Assembly: GCA_024663395.1 (NCBI GenBank)
Contig: JANFAH010000023.1
Span: 558,001 to 622,000 of the forward strand
From: Pisolithus tinctorius
Taxonomy: Eukaryota > Basidiomycota > Agaricomycetes > Boletales > Pisolithaceae
Direction: 5' to 3'
Length of the DNA: 64,000 nucleotides
In this document: piece by piece, positions 34,301-45,699 of the stretch
Numbering within the stretch: the first letter of the stretch is position 1
Layout of the letters: each line of letters opens with the position of its first letter
Program-made: the position numbers and the translations under genes
Notes under the pieces: generated by a model
The model's database searches: none
What the model was told of the DNA's origin: nothing
What the model saw: the letters and a program-made list of their open reading frames with translations, nothing else

Positions 34301-37271
34301 TTGATACACCAATATAGCAACAGGCAGTTCCATTTGCACATGTCATCATATTTTGGATTGTCTATATGGTATGGCAGGGCAGTGGCCATCAATGCTGAAA
34401 GGTTGTGACTTTTTTTCTGTTTTTTTGTGGCATAGGCTGTGATATAGAATGCCACGTCTTTGGTATCCATGCTGTTGGTGTTGATTTTTAGATTGTTGTT
34501 GCACTGCAAGGTCATAAGTAATGTTGGGCAGTATGCATTGATGTACCCATGTGTTTGCCGAGGCCCCCAATTCCCACACTCGTCCACGAAGTCAACATCA
34601 CTCAGTGGCCACAGTGCTCTTCTTTTGCATACTAGACCATCCTGCTGCACACACAGGCATGTCGCCCTTGTGCATGTATGGAGTTGCTGTGACCTTACCA
34701 GTTGTCATTCGAGAGCATGAGTTCTTTCTTCCCATCCTGAGATGCATGGGTCATGGGGTCATGAATATGCTAGTTGATTCTCTCTCGCCATTGTTATCAG
34801 ATGTTCTTCAGTGAGGTCATCCAAGTGAGCCTGGATATTGGCTCAAATGTAGTTTTGAATTACCTCATGAAATGATTCTTGTTGCAATAATGCCTGCATG
34901 TCATTTGGGTTAGGGGTGTTCGTGAGCCAGAGCAGCATATGCATGTGCAGGGTCCCTCACCCTTGTGCTTTGACTACTCCAAAGTACACTGTGACATGCC
35001 CAAGGATGCCGACATCTGACAACATCTGGTTGCTGCGATTATGGATGCCAAATAGTGTCTCCAAGACGGTGTGAATGGTGAGATCAAAGTACTGCACAGC
35101 GGCATATGGGTTCATCGCAATGTTCTCAGCATGTCTATTACTATCAGGCCCTAACTGTGAGTTGAAGTGATTGAGATCAATGTTCTCGCCTGCAAAGACC
35201 TGTGCGATTGGATTGTGGAGGTCAACAGGATTAATAGTCAACCAAAGTGACGGCCCCCCCAGTAATAGACATGTCCCCCATATCATACTGCAATAACCTG
35301 CATGTCCATTATCTGAACCAAGCATGCGTCCATTGGCTGCCATCACATGATGGCGTAGTGCCCACACCCATGTGTTACTGATCAGTTGCTGCTGCGCCTC
35401 TTCAGCTGCAGCATTCTGGAGGTCTGCCACAGTGATCGATGATAAAGCAAGAGTGTCACGTTTGAAGTCCTTCCTCCTCATCTGAAGATGTGTGGAGCAC
35501 ATCGTCTCTCGCTTTTGGATAAGTGCAAAGACCATGAACAGAAATGTGTGGTGCATGGCAAATCATCGATCGTGATACTGCAGGGCCCATTTACAATGTT
35601 CCCATAGACTGACTTTCACGGGGTGGTCTGCCTCGATAGTGCCCGTCCCATATGGGAAGAGCATGGGGAATGCAGCTCCAAGAGGGTTCTGTGTAGTGGC
35701 AGAGTTCAGTGGGGTTGTAAAATCTCTGATTGGTGTGATGCCATGGTGCACGACATAACCTCCCTCCTGCATCTCATCATTGAGATTGGCTAATGCTTGG
35801 GCCATCAACTCCGTGGTGGAGACCTTGGTCTGATCGACATCCGCCACTCCAAGCACATGCAATGGCAATACATCCCCATCGTCTGTGATGCATTTGTTCG
35901 TTGATGTTATTCTAATCACAGGATAGAAGACATACCATCTTGTCATGGATGTTTGCTCTCATCTGGTGTTGTTGCTACATCTTCAGGTATGTCCATTTCT
36001 GTGCAAAGTCTCAACTCAGTTTCAATTCTGATGACATTAATGACATCCAGCAGTTCACCTTCATCCTCCACCTGCTTGTTCATGGTATAACCTTCTCTTT
36101 CCCGAACAGCTGCATCATCGCTCTCCTGATAGTGAATCATCACCTCTATTTCCCCAGGTATGCCATCTTTTGGAAGTGTGTCCATACGTTCATGACATAT
36201 CTTAATGTCCTTGTAGTTCACGTTGTTTTCTTGCAACCATTTCAGCGCTTCATACACAATATCCTGCCACACTCGAAAGGTACATGATAGCCAATCTGTC
36301 AGGACATGTTTCATTCTGATAAATGTGATCACCAGAACACTGCTCAAGGTTTGCACTGTCTGTGGCATCAATGTGCCTTTGAGCATGTCCACTACAGCTG
36401 GGGTGTTGATCTCATATAATGTCACATTCCCTGCCATGGCCCATTGAAGATGCCATGGATTTTGTGACTGACCTCCATCCCTTGGATATAACTTGAAGAC
36501 ATAACACCAAGGGTAGTGCTGTGCTACTAACAATGTCTCCACAAAGTTGAGTTTCTGCAATGTGAGGGGTATGTCGCCTATCCACATGTTGTTATTCAGT
36601 GCATATTTTGGCATGCAGTCTGCATGCATTGCTCGATGACAATCCTCACACACCCAGCCCCTGCCATCTGGTTGTAAATGTGTGCTTTCAACCACAAGTC
36701 CCTTCCAGAGTTTCTGTGCTGCATGAGCTTTCAGCAGACTCAGATGGCATTGAATGTTAGGTATGTCTTTAATGAGGTGAACATTGCCTGCCTGCCTGTA
36801 AGCAGCTTTTGTGCATGTCTCAGCATATGGCTTACCTTCTTTCCAGAGTAACTCCCACACACATACCACACAAACTGCCAATGCAATGGCATCATTATTG
36901 GTGGCATCTATGAATGCTGCGATGCAGGCCTGCCGCTGCTCGTCCATAGGCAATCACATGTACTTGGCAGAGGTGTCACCATCATCATCATCCCCTTCAC
37001 CATCACTTCCATCCACAGTGCATGTTTCTCTCTTTGCATGCTGTTTGCTACACCATTGCTCTTGACACCTTTCTTTGGCTTGACATTTATGCTCCTGCAT
37101 GGCTTGCTGCTTGGCCGCAGCTGCCTCTGCTATCACTTCCATAACTTCATGTAGCAACTGATGGATTGTGGGTCCCAATTGCGCCCAAGTTCGTAGACTT
37201 TTGGGTAGTGTGCCTGCTGGTAGACATTCATATACTTCTTGACATGTTAATGCTCCCCACAGCTCAGCCAT
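31352..37271 (-). pseudogene. Helitron RepHel replicase-helicase (DUF6570-HUH Rep-PIF1)
   Basis: The product would nick, replicate and unwind Helitron DNA. Minus-strand order: N-terminal coiled segment (37,271-36,957); DUF6570-like region (CHRAMHADCMPKYALNNN, WIGDIPLTLQKL, about 36,650-36,540); Helitron N domain (LWLTINPVDLHNP, about 35,240); HUH motif (TLHMHMLLWL, about 34,945); CKRRALWPL; tyrosine motif (YITAYATKKQKK, about 34,440); PIF1 helicase with Walker A GEGGVGKSKT (about 32,905) and LIINEMSMV, where Walker B Asp is Asn. An intron of about 75 bp between 32,764 and 32,690 restores TLHNIG-MIPLNGG. TGA stops at 36,954-36,956, 35,563-35,565, 34,957-34,959 and 33,643-33,645 sit where arginine is expected, and the frame changes near 35,944. 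Inactive. Confidence 0.85.
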
Positions 37272-37434
37272 GTTCAGTCATGGTTGAATCTCAATCTCAT
37301 TTTGAGTAATGTAACATCCCTCCCTCCTTATTTTGCCACCTGATTGATGCCCACCCCTAAATGCTGGGTATTAAAGGGTTGTCTCTGATTCTGGGGAGCC
37401 AGACACTCCTTGCCCACCACCTCCATCTCTGTCA

Positions 37435-38480
37435 ATGTCTGCATCCGATGACTCCAACCTCACATCATTCGCTTCCATCAATGCCTCTGTCTCTGGACTG
37501 GCAGATGAGTCTGGCTCAGATTTCATTTCCAATGCAGCACCAAAATGCTCCAGCATGGTAGAGAAGTTGAAGGAGAGTGCAGTGGCTGTCTATGCAGCAA
37601 CTCCCAATTTGGCTGCACAGGCTGAATTTTTCTTTGGAGGGGAAACTGGCAATGTCACTATTCTGAAAGGCAAGGTTGACAATGTCTCAGAGTTGGTTCT
37701 CAGTGGTGTCTTTGAAATTGATTGTCAAGGTTTCTTTATGGGAGCTGAGGGCAGATACTTGCCCAAGAACACTTTCAGCCACGACTTTGTCGACATGAAG
37801 TTGACATGCAACCTGGTTGCCATTCAACATGATGCAGTATATGGCTCAACCAAGGACAACTTCCCATTGATCATATCTAACATCAGGGCTTTGGAGAAAA
37901 TCATTGCACTGAAAAAGGGAGAGACTTTAGTCTCATGTGTCCATGAAAGCTGTGGTCTGCCATGTGTTCACTTGTCCCATGCCTTGTTCACAGTATGTCT
38001 GCTAGCTGTCTCTCCTGGGAGCCTGCTTTTCTAATCTTCGTGTTTATAGAAAAAAGATGACGGCGATGATGCTGACACCATCACGCACAATGGTTTGTCT
38101 CTCCTTCTGCTCCTGTGTTTGCCGCCTCTCATGAGCGTCTCACAGAAAATGCAACTGCAGCATGGCCAGTGCAGAATCACCTCAAAGAAGCTCTCGAATG
38201 CGCTGCTTCATCACACTATGTGTCACCTCTACTGGCATTTGACGCCAATGGCATCACCATCAACCCTGTCGACTATCATTGCATGTTGTGCAGTGCGATC
38301 GTTCAAGTCCATTTTGCTCTTTTTCACTACTCCATCAAAGGGGATAAGAAGTCCATATTCGTCACTGCTGCCTGTGAGATCTGCGTCCTGTGTGCACCAC
38401 TCCTGGCACCATGCAATCCACTCAAACACGGTGGTCTTGGATATGACATGTCAACTACTGCAAACAAGAAATCACATTTG
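37435..38480 (+). pseudogene. Helitron passenger gene 1, uncharacterised Agaricomycete family
   Basis: Plus strand, divergent from RepHel. ATG at 37,435 (MSASDDSNLTS); the first exon runs to HALFT at a GTATGT donor (about 37,991). A ~58-bp intron ending TTATAG leads to KKDDGDDADTITHNG. The continuing frame is shifted and resumes at about 38,118 (FAASHERLTENATAAWPVQN, LLAFDANGITINPVDYH, LFHYSIKGDKKSIFV). I recall similar unnamed repetitive proteins in mushroom genomes but no function. Many positions where those seem to have Arg show Cys, Trp, His or Gln here, consistent with CpG decay. Confidence 0.45.
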
Positions 38481-38799
38481 GTATGCCTCTCACTGTTATG
38501 CATGGTGCACATCTGACCACTATGTGGTATGCCATCCAGTTATAAAAAGCAAGGTGGCAAGGGGGGCTTGTTTATCTACAGTGTTATCTACCATAGAAGT
38601 AGCTTCCATATGTAAGCTTTGGTGTTCCACAGAAAAGGTGCTTTTCTCTTAGAGTTGTCCACTGGCGTGAGGGGCTATGTATTCTTGGTGGCCATTAGCT
38701 TTGCGCCTGTAGACTGGCTGGGCTGCTGTGGCTGCTCTTCACATGGATTACATAATGTGGGCAGGTTTTCTGAGGTCGCTCTAGCATGGCAAGAGTGGT

Positions 38800-39530
38800 G
38801 ACATGCATGCAACGATGCCTTGTGTCTGTGAGAGTGAGAGTACTCACCATCTGTGGTATGCTACTAAATCTGATTATCTGAAGTATGTGGCGGCCGGCTT
38901 ACCATTGCGATGGGCAATCGATGACATCCACGACAAGTGCCCTGGGGCATCTCTTGAGGGGGGCCCCCACCATGATCTCAAGGAGAGCTCCTATTGCAGG
39001 GTTCACCTCTACCAGCTGCATCTATGCACCCATCGCCTGCTGCCTGTTTTTTCTGTCATCTACAGGTGGGTCTCTCGGCATCGCAGGCTTGCATTACATT
39101 CATTGTTGACATTGGCATCACAGTGTCATGTCCTCTCTGTTGCCTGCCCCTGACAATGGTATACATTATCAGGTATGGGGCTTCTTGTTTGGCCCCAGGT
39201 CTGGCCCACGCCATTTGGATCTTCATGTTTTCGGCAATGATGACATCAGAATCTCTGGCACTCAGTACCTCTTTGCTGCTGATGTTGAGATCACCACAAG
39301 TTGTGTGGAGGTTGAGCACCATGTTTATATCGTGTTCTTCAATTTAGCCCATCATCAGGCTCAGTGCACGGATGCCTCATACATCTTCATCCATGTGTGC
39401 ATGAGTCACATGACCCCTTTACACATTCATGCAGAGGATGACCTCCAAGATATCTTGCGTGTCTTATTGGTGTATGTATTTTCTTGTGTGCTGCATCTTG
39501 TCCTGACAGATGGCCCTGTTTAGGCTGGCT
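38800..39530 (+). other. Helitron interior, unrecognised frames
   Basis: Overlapping plus frames (for example 39,128-39,523 with GIHYQVWGFLFGPRSG, HLDLHVFGNDDIRISGTQYL) look like fragments of one decayed coding region. No family recognised. Confidence 0.3.
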
Positions 39531-39830
39531 AACCGGTTTCCTGCCATCAGGGAGAGAGATTCTGCCAGCACTTAACATAGTGTTTGCCTTACTGTGGTTT
39601 TGTGTCTGCTACAGAGCAATTGCAATTTTACTTCTTTCATAGGTGTCTACAGCCTACAGCGACGTTGGGCTTACTCAGTCGCATCAGTAGTGGATGCATA
39701 ATACATCATCAGACCCTGTGGCCGGCCACCAGCTGGCACTTGGGAACCCCTTAAGTGCATCTCGCCATCTGCTCCTGCGCACAGTCATGTTCTGTAAAGG
39801 GGGCCCCCTCACACCCCTTACAACAACATC

Positions 39831-39837
39831 TATATAA
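39831..39837 (+). promoter_or_regulatory. TATA box before passenger gene 2
   Basis: tatataatg, about 115 nt upstream of the ATG at 39,948. Confidence 0.4.
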
Positions 39838-39947
39838 TGTGTGATTGTGTGCACTGTGCAGTAGGAATTCCTGTCTCAACCATGTATCATATGCCTCTGG
39901 AAATCAAGTGACATATTCTTGGGTATTGCAACATCTCCAATATTGCT

Positions 39948-40823
39948 ATGCTTGCTCAGACCTGCATGCTACTCAATCTCATTGCCCATGATTACATGCA
40001 CCACCACCTCCATTTCATGACATTTGGTTTTTTCGACAATCCTGACATGCTCTCAATCATCTTGCAATCATGTGATGTGGTTGTCTCCGGTTCATGTGTG
40101 CTACACCTTCTCTTACCTGTGAACAACACTGCTTGGTACCCCAGTGACCTCAACATATATGTGTCATGTCATTTCATGACTTGCATCACAGTCTTATTGG
40201 AACATGAGGGTAAGTGCTCCATCTCCTTGGGGGTGGCTTCACTCACCTTGCTGGGCACAACAGGCTACCGGATTGTGTGTCAACACTTCACAAATGCTAA
40301 CCCATACATCTCTTCCTTGATTCACTCTGTAATTTCATTCTCAAATATGCATCGCTCAATCGATGTGGTTGTCTCCAATACTGCTGCTGCTATATCTCCA
40401 ATTTTCGAGTTTCACAGCACCACTGTTATGAATTTCTTCACATCCAACACCATCTTTTGTGCTTATCTGACGCTCACTCTACATTTCATGAGCATGGTCA
40501 ATGCAGAACCTATATACTTTGGTCCTTCGGAGTGCAAGGCAATGGCCACCCTCCAGAAATATTCTGGTTGTGGGTGGCAGTTAGTAGCGTGCCAGGAGGT
40601 CCATGAATCCACTGGTTTGTGTAGATCAATGCCCCAGTCGATTGCAGACCGCAGTTGCTTATGGATCAACATTGCCAATGTACAATGTGTCGTGGTGACC
40701 CCTACAGACATTTTTGAAAGGTTGGGTATCATTAACCTCATCTGGCTTTTGGGGGGGTATGTATGTGGTGTGTGGGACCTGTTTATGCATGGGCAATCTT
40801 TCCTCATTGAGGATAATTTGTGA
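39948..40823 (+). CDS. Helitron passenger gene 2, nucleotidyltransferase-like family, 291 aa
   Basis: Uninterrupted 291-codon frame. It shows VVSGSCVLHLLLP then WYPSDLNIYV (about residues 46-72), IFEFHSTTVMNFF (about 153-165), and a C-terminal KYSGCGWQLV ... DRSCLWIN. The SGS-x-n-DLDIYV pattern plus FHST.VMN is a common unnamed Agaricomycete protein family with a nucleotidyltransferase-like start (my recollection; the catalytic role is unproven). The second acidic residue (DLD) reads DLN here. It lies inside the Helitron between RepHel and the 3' end, so it was captured or inserted. CpG is depleted, so an intact frame is a little surprising; it may lack earlier exons. Confidence 0.5.
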   Translation: MLAQTCMLLNLIAHDYMHHHLHFMTFGFFDNPDMLSIILQSCDVVVSGSCVLHLLLPVNNTAWYPSDLNIYVSCHFMTCITVLLEHEGKCSISLGVASLTLLGTTGYRIVCQHFTNANPYISSLIHSVISFSNMHRSIDVVVSNTAAAISPIFEFHSTTVMNFFTSNTIFCAYLTLTLHFMSMVNAEPIYFGPSECKAMATLQKYSGCGWQLVACQEVHESTGLCRSMPQSIADRSCLWINIANVQCVVVTPTDIFERLGIINLIWLLGGYVCGVWDLFMHGQSFLIEDNL

Positions 40824-41227
40824 GTGGTACATTACTTCTTGGCATTTCTTATGATCTCACAACAGTTAGGCTGGACTTGCTTGGGGGGGGGGTTTCATCG
40901 GCAGTGAGGAGCCATGAGAGGCTTGCACGGGGGGCATTTCAGTGGCATTTGCAGTATGGAATGTATTACATGATCTCGTGTCCTCTTGGGTGTCTGTCTC
41001 TTTCTGTGGGTGGTAAAATGTATGCAGGGCATGTTTCTCATGGCGCGTGTGGTATGTGCATGCTTGGGCTTGGTAAACAAGGTGCCTGCTGGCGGCGACA
41101 GCCCTGTTCTAGTGGTACAGACTGCTATGCATTGGTACTATAACAACTGCGCAGTATTGTAGTATTTTTTTGGTAACCCAGTCCACTGCAGGTACAGACC
41201 ACTTCTAATGACTATCCAACCCACTGA

Positions 41228-41600
41228 TGCAGCTGCTCTTTCATTTAACTGATCGAAGAAAACATAGCACTGTGGAAAGTGATCCTTACAATCCCGTTAC
41301 ATAGTTATACATACCTGGTTATATTCAGGGTATAACACTCGATTCCTGAGAGAGGGGAGGCGATAGTCGCTGTGCGGCAAACTTCGAAGCGATACCAGTT
41401 GGCAGGAAGTTATGGATCAGCATGGAGCAGAGATCTTGTACCCCAGAATGAGGAAGTAGTCAGTTTGATGTTTGCTAGTAGACGAGTTGTGCCAGTTCTT
41501 GTAATGGATTATCTTGCAGCACTCCCTGCACTCGACCAAGCTGATGGCATCCTGCTCGATAGCGTCGTTGGTCATTTATTTTTCTTGTGGTTAGGGTCAA
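41228..41600 (+). pseudogene. BCP1: BCP1/BCCIP relic, C-terminal fragment
   Basis: Matches 61,766-62,110. The frame reads GEAIVAVRQTSKRYQLAGSY, corresponding to the segment after AYRLTPEEEE in copy 2. It is the first duplicated sequence to the right of the Helitron, so only the 3' part of this copy remains. Confidence 0.5.
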
Positions 41601-41629
41601 TGTAAAGCGGTGAAAGCTGTTGTACATGG

Positions 41630-42504
41630 TGATACTGCTTCTGACCGGTGTGTTACCCGACTTGTGGTCAATGTGTGGGAGGAACCACAGTCGTGTTCTG
41701 ACTCTTTCCTTGCTTCATTGTGAGAAGAGAAGTAGCTCAGTAAGCCGATAGAGTAGGCTCAGTCAATGGACCATCTTCATCTGCTATGACAATTTTTAAT
41801 ACACCTTGTGAACTACTCCCCCAGCTCCGAAATTTCTTCATCACTTGTTTCCTTAGTAGGGAGACAGATGGTATGCTCCTGATTCAACGTTTACAATATG
41901 AAAACGAAGGTATGTAGTGCGGAGATCAGGAAGCACAGTGTGGCAATGGGAGGTGGTGATGACAGCGCTGGAGACGACTCATGGTTGTATGGAGTTGTGT
42001 CAAATTCAAAATCGGTTTACAAAAGTATGACAGAAAAATTTATTCACAACATTGATGTTACGAGTGACGTTGGTGTTCATAGTGCCAGCAGATCAGGAAA
42101 TATAGTGCGAAGGTCCGCAGGGATGGACTGCCTTCAACCTTGTAGGTAACTTTCTAGTGGTGGAGCAACCTGAAACACAATTGACTCACTTCTCTTTGGT
42201 CATCATACACCATTCATTTCCTAGTTCTTTCCCCTTGCAGAGCTGCTTCGGAACTTCTCTGTGAGCCTCTGATGCACATACACAGCAAGAAAGTTATGCT
42301 ATCTTCTGGAACTCTAAATTTACTCGACCCTTCGTCCAAGGTGGGCAACGTAGTCTCCCTTGATGGAAGAAAACACTAGAAGCCTGATAGAGTCACAGGT
42401 TAATCTTGGGATGGATTTCTGTGCATGGGAAGGAGCAAAGGGATAAGGTTGAGGTCGACACGAAGACAACCCTTCTAGAGTTTCGGGGATGGGATCCATG
42501 TATG
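41630..42504. other. Duplicated segment, no gene recognised
   Basis: Direct match to 62,190-63,070, and weaker to 5,060-5,700. Frames differ between copies. Confidence 0.35.
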
Positions 42505-42506
42505 TA

Positions 42507-44093
42507 CAGTGGCTCAAAAAAGTGTCCCAATGTTGGGTGATTTTGGAAAGAGTTGAGATTTATGAAAGGGCCAATAGGAATTAGTTCAACCTCCTGCAGA
42601 ACCAAACATAGTACTAACTGTTGCCTTGACAACAAGGGATTGCTTATGTAATTTGGTTGACATGGCACCAAGATATGACCATTTTAAAATGACATGTCAT
42701 TGGGACACTTTTTTGAGCATGATGTTGTCAGTCATTATTTAGTAAATAACAAAAAGATTTGACAACTTCTGAGGGATTTTTTGCTTCAATCCTGACTGAT
42801 TATGTAATGTACATAATCCTGAGCCATAAAAATGGCTTGGGTTCCACTCAGCTAACCCTACTTCACCATGAAATGCATTTTTGCCTCTGCTAGAGAAAAT
42901 ATCCATCTTCTTTCTGAATCTGGCCTTTCTGCTCATTAAATCTCCTCTACAACTGGTCAGGGGAGCTCTACTGTGGCCAAGGTCATCAAAGAGTTCCAGT
43001 GAGATTAAGGAAAATCTCAAACTAGGACATCCTTACCAGCCTTCTTCTCCTGGCAGAGGGGAATAGTTTCTAGTATGACCTCTGGAAGAGCTGAAAATGC
43101 TGTCCAGGCTACCCATATAATGTGTGTGGCCCTTTCCTCTCCAGTCACTTCCCAAATTGTTTGCAGTGTGCTCAATTCTGCATCCCTGAAGGCTGTAGTC
43201 AAGCAGGAGAATTATCCTGCAAACACTTCCCTACCACTTTGCATGCAAATTTCCTTCCATCTGGTCCAATACTATTGATCTTGGGCTCAACTGAACAGAT
43301 GACTGCAGTTCAGTCATCCACAGTCCAGTTTTAGTGCTTAAGAGCAAAGGCAAGTCACTGTTGTGTATGCTTGCCAGACAAGAGTGGTGTCTCCTGCTTG
43401 ACAATCACCTTCAGGGATGCAGAATTGAGCACACTGCAAACAGTTTGGGAAGTGACAGGAGAGGATAGGGTCACACACATTATATGGGTAGCCTGGACAG
43501 CATTTTCAGCTCTTCCAGAGGTCATACTAGAAACTATTCTCCTCTGCCAGGAGAAGAAGGCTGGTAAGGATGTCCTAGTTTGAAGTTTTCCTTAATCTAG
43601 CTAGAACTCTTTGATGACCTTGGCCACAGTAGAGATCCCCTGATCAGTTGTGGAGGAGATTTGAAGAGCAGAAAGGCCAGATTCAGAAAGAAGATGGATA
43701 TTTTCTCTAGCAGAGGCAAAAATGCATTTCATGGTGAAGTAGGGTTAGCTGAGTGGGACCCAAGCCATTTTTATGGCTCAGGATTACGTACATTACATAC
43801 TCAGTCAGGGTTGAAGCACAAAATCTCTCATGAGTTGTCAAATCTTTATGTTATTTACTAAATAATGACTGGCAACATCATGCTCAAAAAAGTGTCCCAA
43901 TGACATGTCATTTTAAAATGGTTATATCTTGGTGCCATGTCAACCGAATTATGTAAGCAAGCCCTTGTTGTCAAGGCAACAGTTAGTACTACTTTTCCTC
44001 CTGCAGGAGTTTGAACTAATTCCTATTGGCTCCCTCATAAATCTCAACTCTTTCCAAAATCACCCAACATTGGGACACTTTTTTGAGCCACTG
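42507..44093. mobile_element. Tc1-like foldback element 2 (1,587 bp)
   Basis: Starts CAGTGGCTCAAAAAAGTGTC and ends with its reverse complement; TA at 42,505-42,506 and 44,094-44,095. Arms of about 690-720 bp are inverted copies (frame KARFRKKMDIFSSRGKNAF on minus near 42,900 and on plus near 43,680), with a spacer of about 170 bp near 43,205-43,370. No transposase frame. The paralogous sequence at 63,062-63,090 has atgtatgtatatccaga without insertion, so the exact empty site and the TA duplication are visible. Confidence 0.88.
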
Positions 44094-44264
44094 TATATCC
44101 AGACAGTGTCAATCGGTGAGAGGTGTATTTGGTCGTGTAGGAACAGTTCAATAAGATCCCAAGGGAGGAAGGAGGCTGGTGGTTCTTTAACTCTAGTCCT
44201 GCTAGGCCCACGACCCAGTATAGTGAGACTGCAACATGCCAGGCTTATCTACAGAAATTAGTAA

Positions 44265-44450
44265 CTAGGTATGCAGCAGTAAGTTTAAATTCTTGCCACC
44301 AACAAAACATTGAGCAACCATAATCACACCCCCGCGAAAAACAGGACACATACTGGTGCCAGCAGGACAAGTACTCACCTGATACACTGTATTTGCTTCG
44401 GCGACATAGGTAAGACTTGACGATATCGCCAGGCTGGCGGCCCTACTCAC
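44265..44450 (-). other. Conserved 61-codon minus frame
   Basis: Reads MSRAASLAISSSLTYVAEAN and ends KNLNLLLHT; the copy at 63,245-63,430 keeps the frame with few replacements. It could be an exon of the neighbouring unrecognised minus-strand gene. The middle contains a GTGAGT donor-like site. Confidence 0.3.
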
Positions 44451-44495
44451 ATGAGATAGTGTTATGTGTTGGCTTGTTATACACGATGGCGGCCT

Positions 44496-45012
44496 TTACG
44501 ACTCTGACCCCTTTGTCCTAATTGTTTTTTGTCCTCCTCCGAGGTGGGGGTTTGTTTCCATGTTTGTGTGTATCATTGATGTACATCTGCTCCAGAAGCT
44601 TGGCCCCCCGCGAGTCTCTGTGAATTTTGTTCCGATGAAGAAGTGAGAGAGAGCCTCCGAGCAATGAACTGAGCTCTGGGGAAGCCATAGGCTAAACTTT
44701 GTAGCTTGTAGCTGCACATGTGCGCGTCCAAGTCTTCGTCTGTCTGACTAAGCACTACGTGACTGTTCGCTACCTCCTGTTCCTAGGCCTCCTACTTCAC
44801 CAAGAAGTAAACACTTACCGCCAGTTGTACGGTACCACATCATACGCCAGCTCTCTCGCTGTGGTCAGTTCACTCGATGCCCCATGGAAGGCTTCCGTGG
44901 CATTCTGATCTTCTCGCCTTTTGATGCCTATGACCCATACGTTACGTCTCTGCACAAGAGCTATACCTATGTCAAAGAGACTCCAATTCGGTGGCGTTTT
45001 GTTGTGCACTTC
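44496..45012 (-). CDS. Unrecognised minus-strand gene family, copy 2 (best preserved)
   Basis: The exon at about 45,012-44,815 reads HNKTPPNWSLFDIGIALVQR, RNVWVIGIKRREDQNATEAF, ARELAYDVVPYNW and ends at a GTAAGTG donor. A ~40-bp intron leads to GQEVANSHVVLSQTDEDLDAH and, after a short indel, FPRAQFIARRLSLTSSSEQ. Possible upstream exon 45,160-45,060 (KSYVAHFGRVHPELREFEQQ) contains one stop. The indel in the second exon suggests it may also be non-functional. Divergent from BCP1 copy 3 at 45,141. Family unknown to me. Confidence 0.4.
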
Positions 45013-45140
45013 TTCCTGGAAACCTGAACTTACCTGCGTATGTCGTTATATGGTCTGCTGCTCAAATTCTCGCAGCTCGGGATGGACGCGGCCGAAATGG
45101 GCTACGTACGACTTGCCAAATCTAACAGCACCCTTGTTTT

Positions 45141-45664
45141 ATGTCAAAGTGCGAACAAGATGTAGATTACAGAAGAGTCATCCTTTTTCCCACTTCCCTC
45201 GCCGATCATCGTCGCTGACACCATGTCAATGGCGCTGACATTGTTGTTTCTTCAATTTGAGCATCGGGAATCGAGATCGATCACTATTCGATCAATATTC
45301 TGTTTTTGATTCGACAGCAGCCGTGGGGTGTATACACTCACAGCAGATGTTGATCAGCTAACAACTGTGGAGAGCAATCCTTGCAACACTGGGTACGATT
45401 GTTTATTTTTCCGGCTGCCATATTCGTGCTGATGGCATGCTGTCAAATGTGACAGGGCGTCTTGCTCTCTACAGCACCCTGTCTTCACTGCTTGCGCCCA
45501 ATTTACCGGTTCAAAATCGCGCACAAGCACACGTAGAACTTGTTCGGTGCGAATCTTGGTCGACGTATTGCATGCCCGAGACGAAATTCGATATTGATAC
45601 GGTCACTGTTTCTTCACACTTTCATTTGTCCGATCGTACCAAGTCAGTTTGCTGTGCAAGGTAG
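45141..45664 (+). pseudogene. BCP1: BCP1/BCCIP relic, copy 3
   Basis: ATGTCAAAGTGCG at 45,141, partner of copy 1. FFNL-S-I-NRDRS is followed at 45,437-45,560 by GRLALYSTLSSLLAP and VQNRAQAHVELV. The NMPVQV block of copy 2 is replaced by diverged sequence. Broken by stops and frameshifts. Confidence 0.6.
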
Positions 45665-45699
45665 TTCCATCAACTAAAGGGTAGTGCACGCCTGATATC

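Larger units (their letters stand above)
31142..41112 (+). mobile_element. Autonomous-type Helitron, about 10 kb, decayed
   Basis: 5' end TCACCTTCTTTACAAGGTCA at 31,142. The 3' end is GGTAAACAAGGTGCC, a weak hairpin (GCTG 41,088-41,091 with CAGC 41,099-41,102) and CTAG (41,109-41,112) followed by T. Both ends match the 161-bp miniature at 3,560-3,720, which fixes the borders. Inside: RepHel on the minus strand (31,352-37,271) and passenger frames on the plus strand (37,435-40,823). The base before TC is G rather than A, which could be a later change. CpG content is low throughout. Confidence 0.75.
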
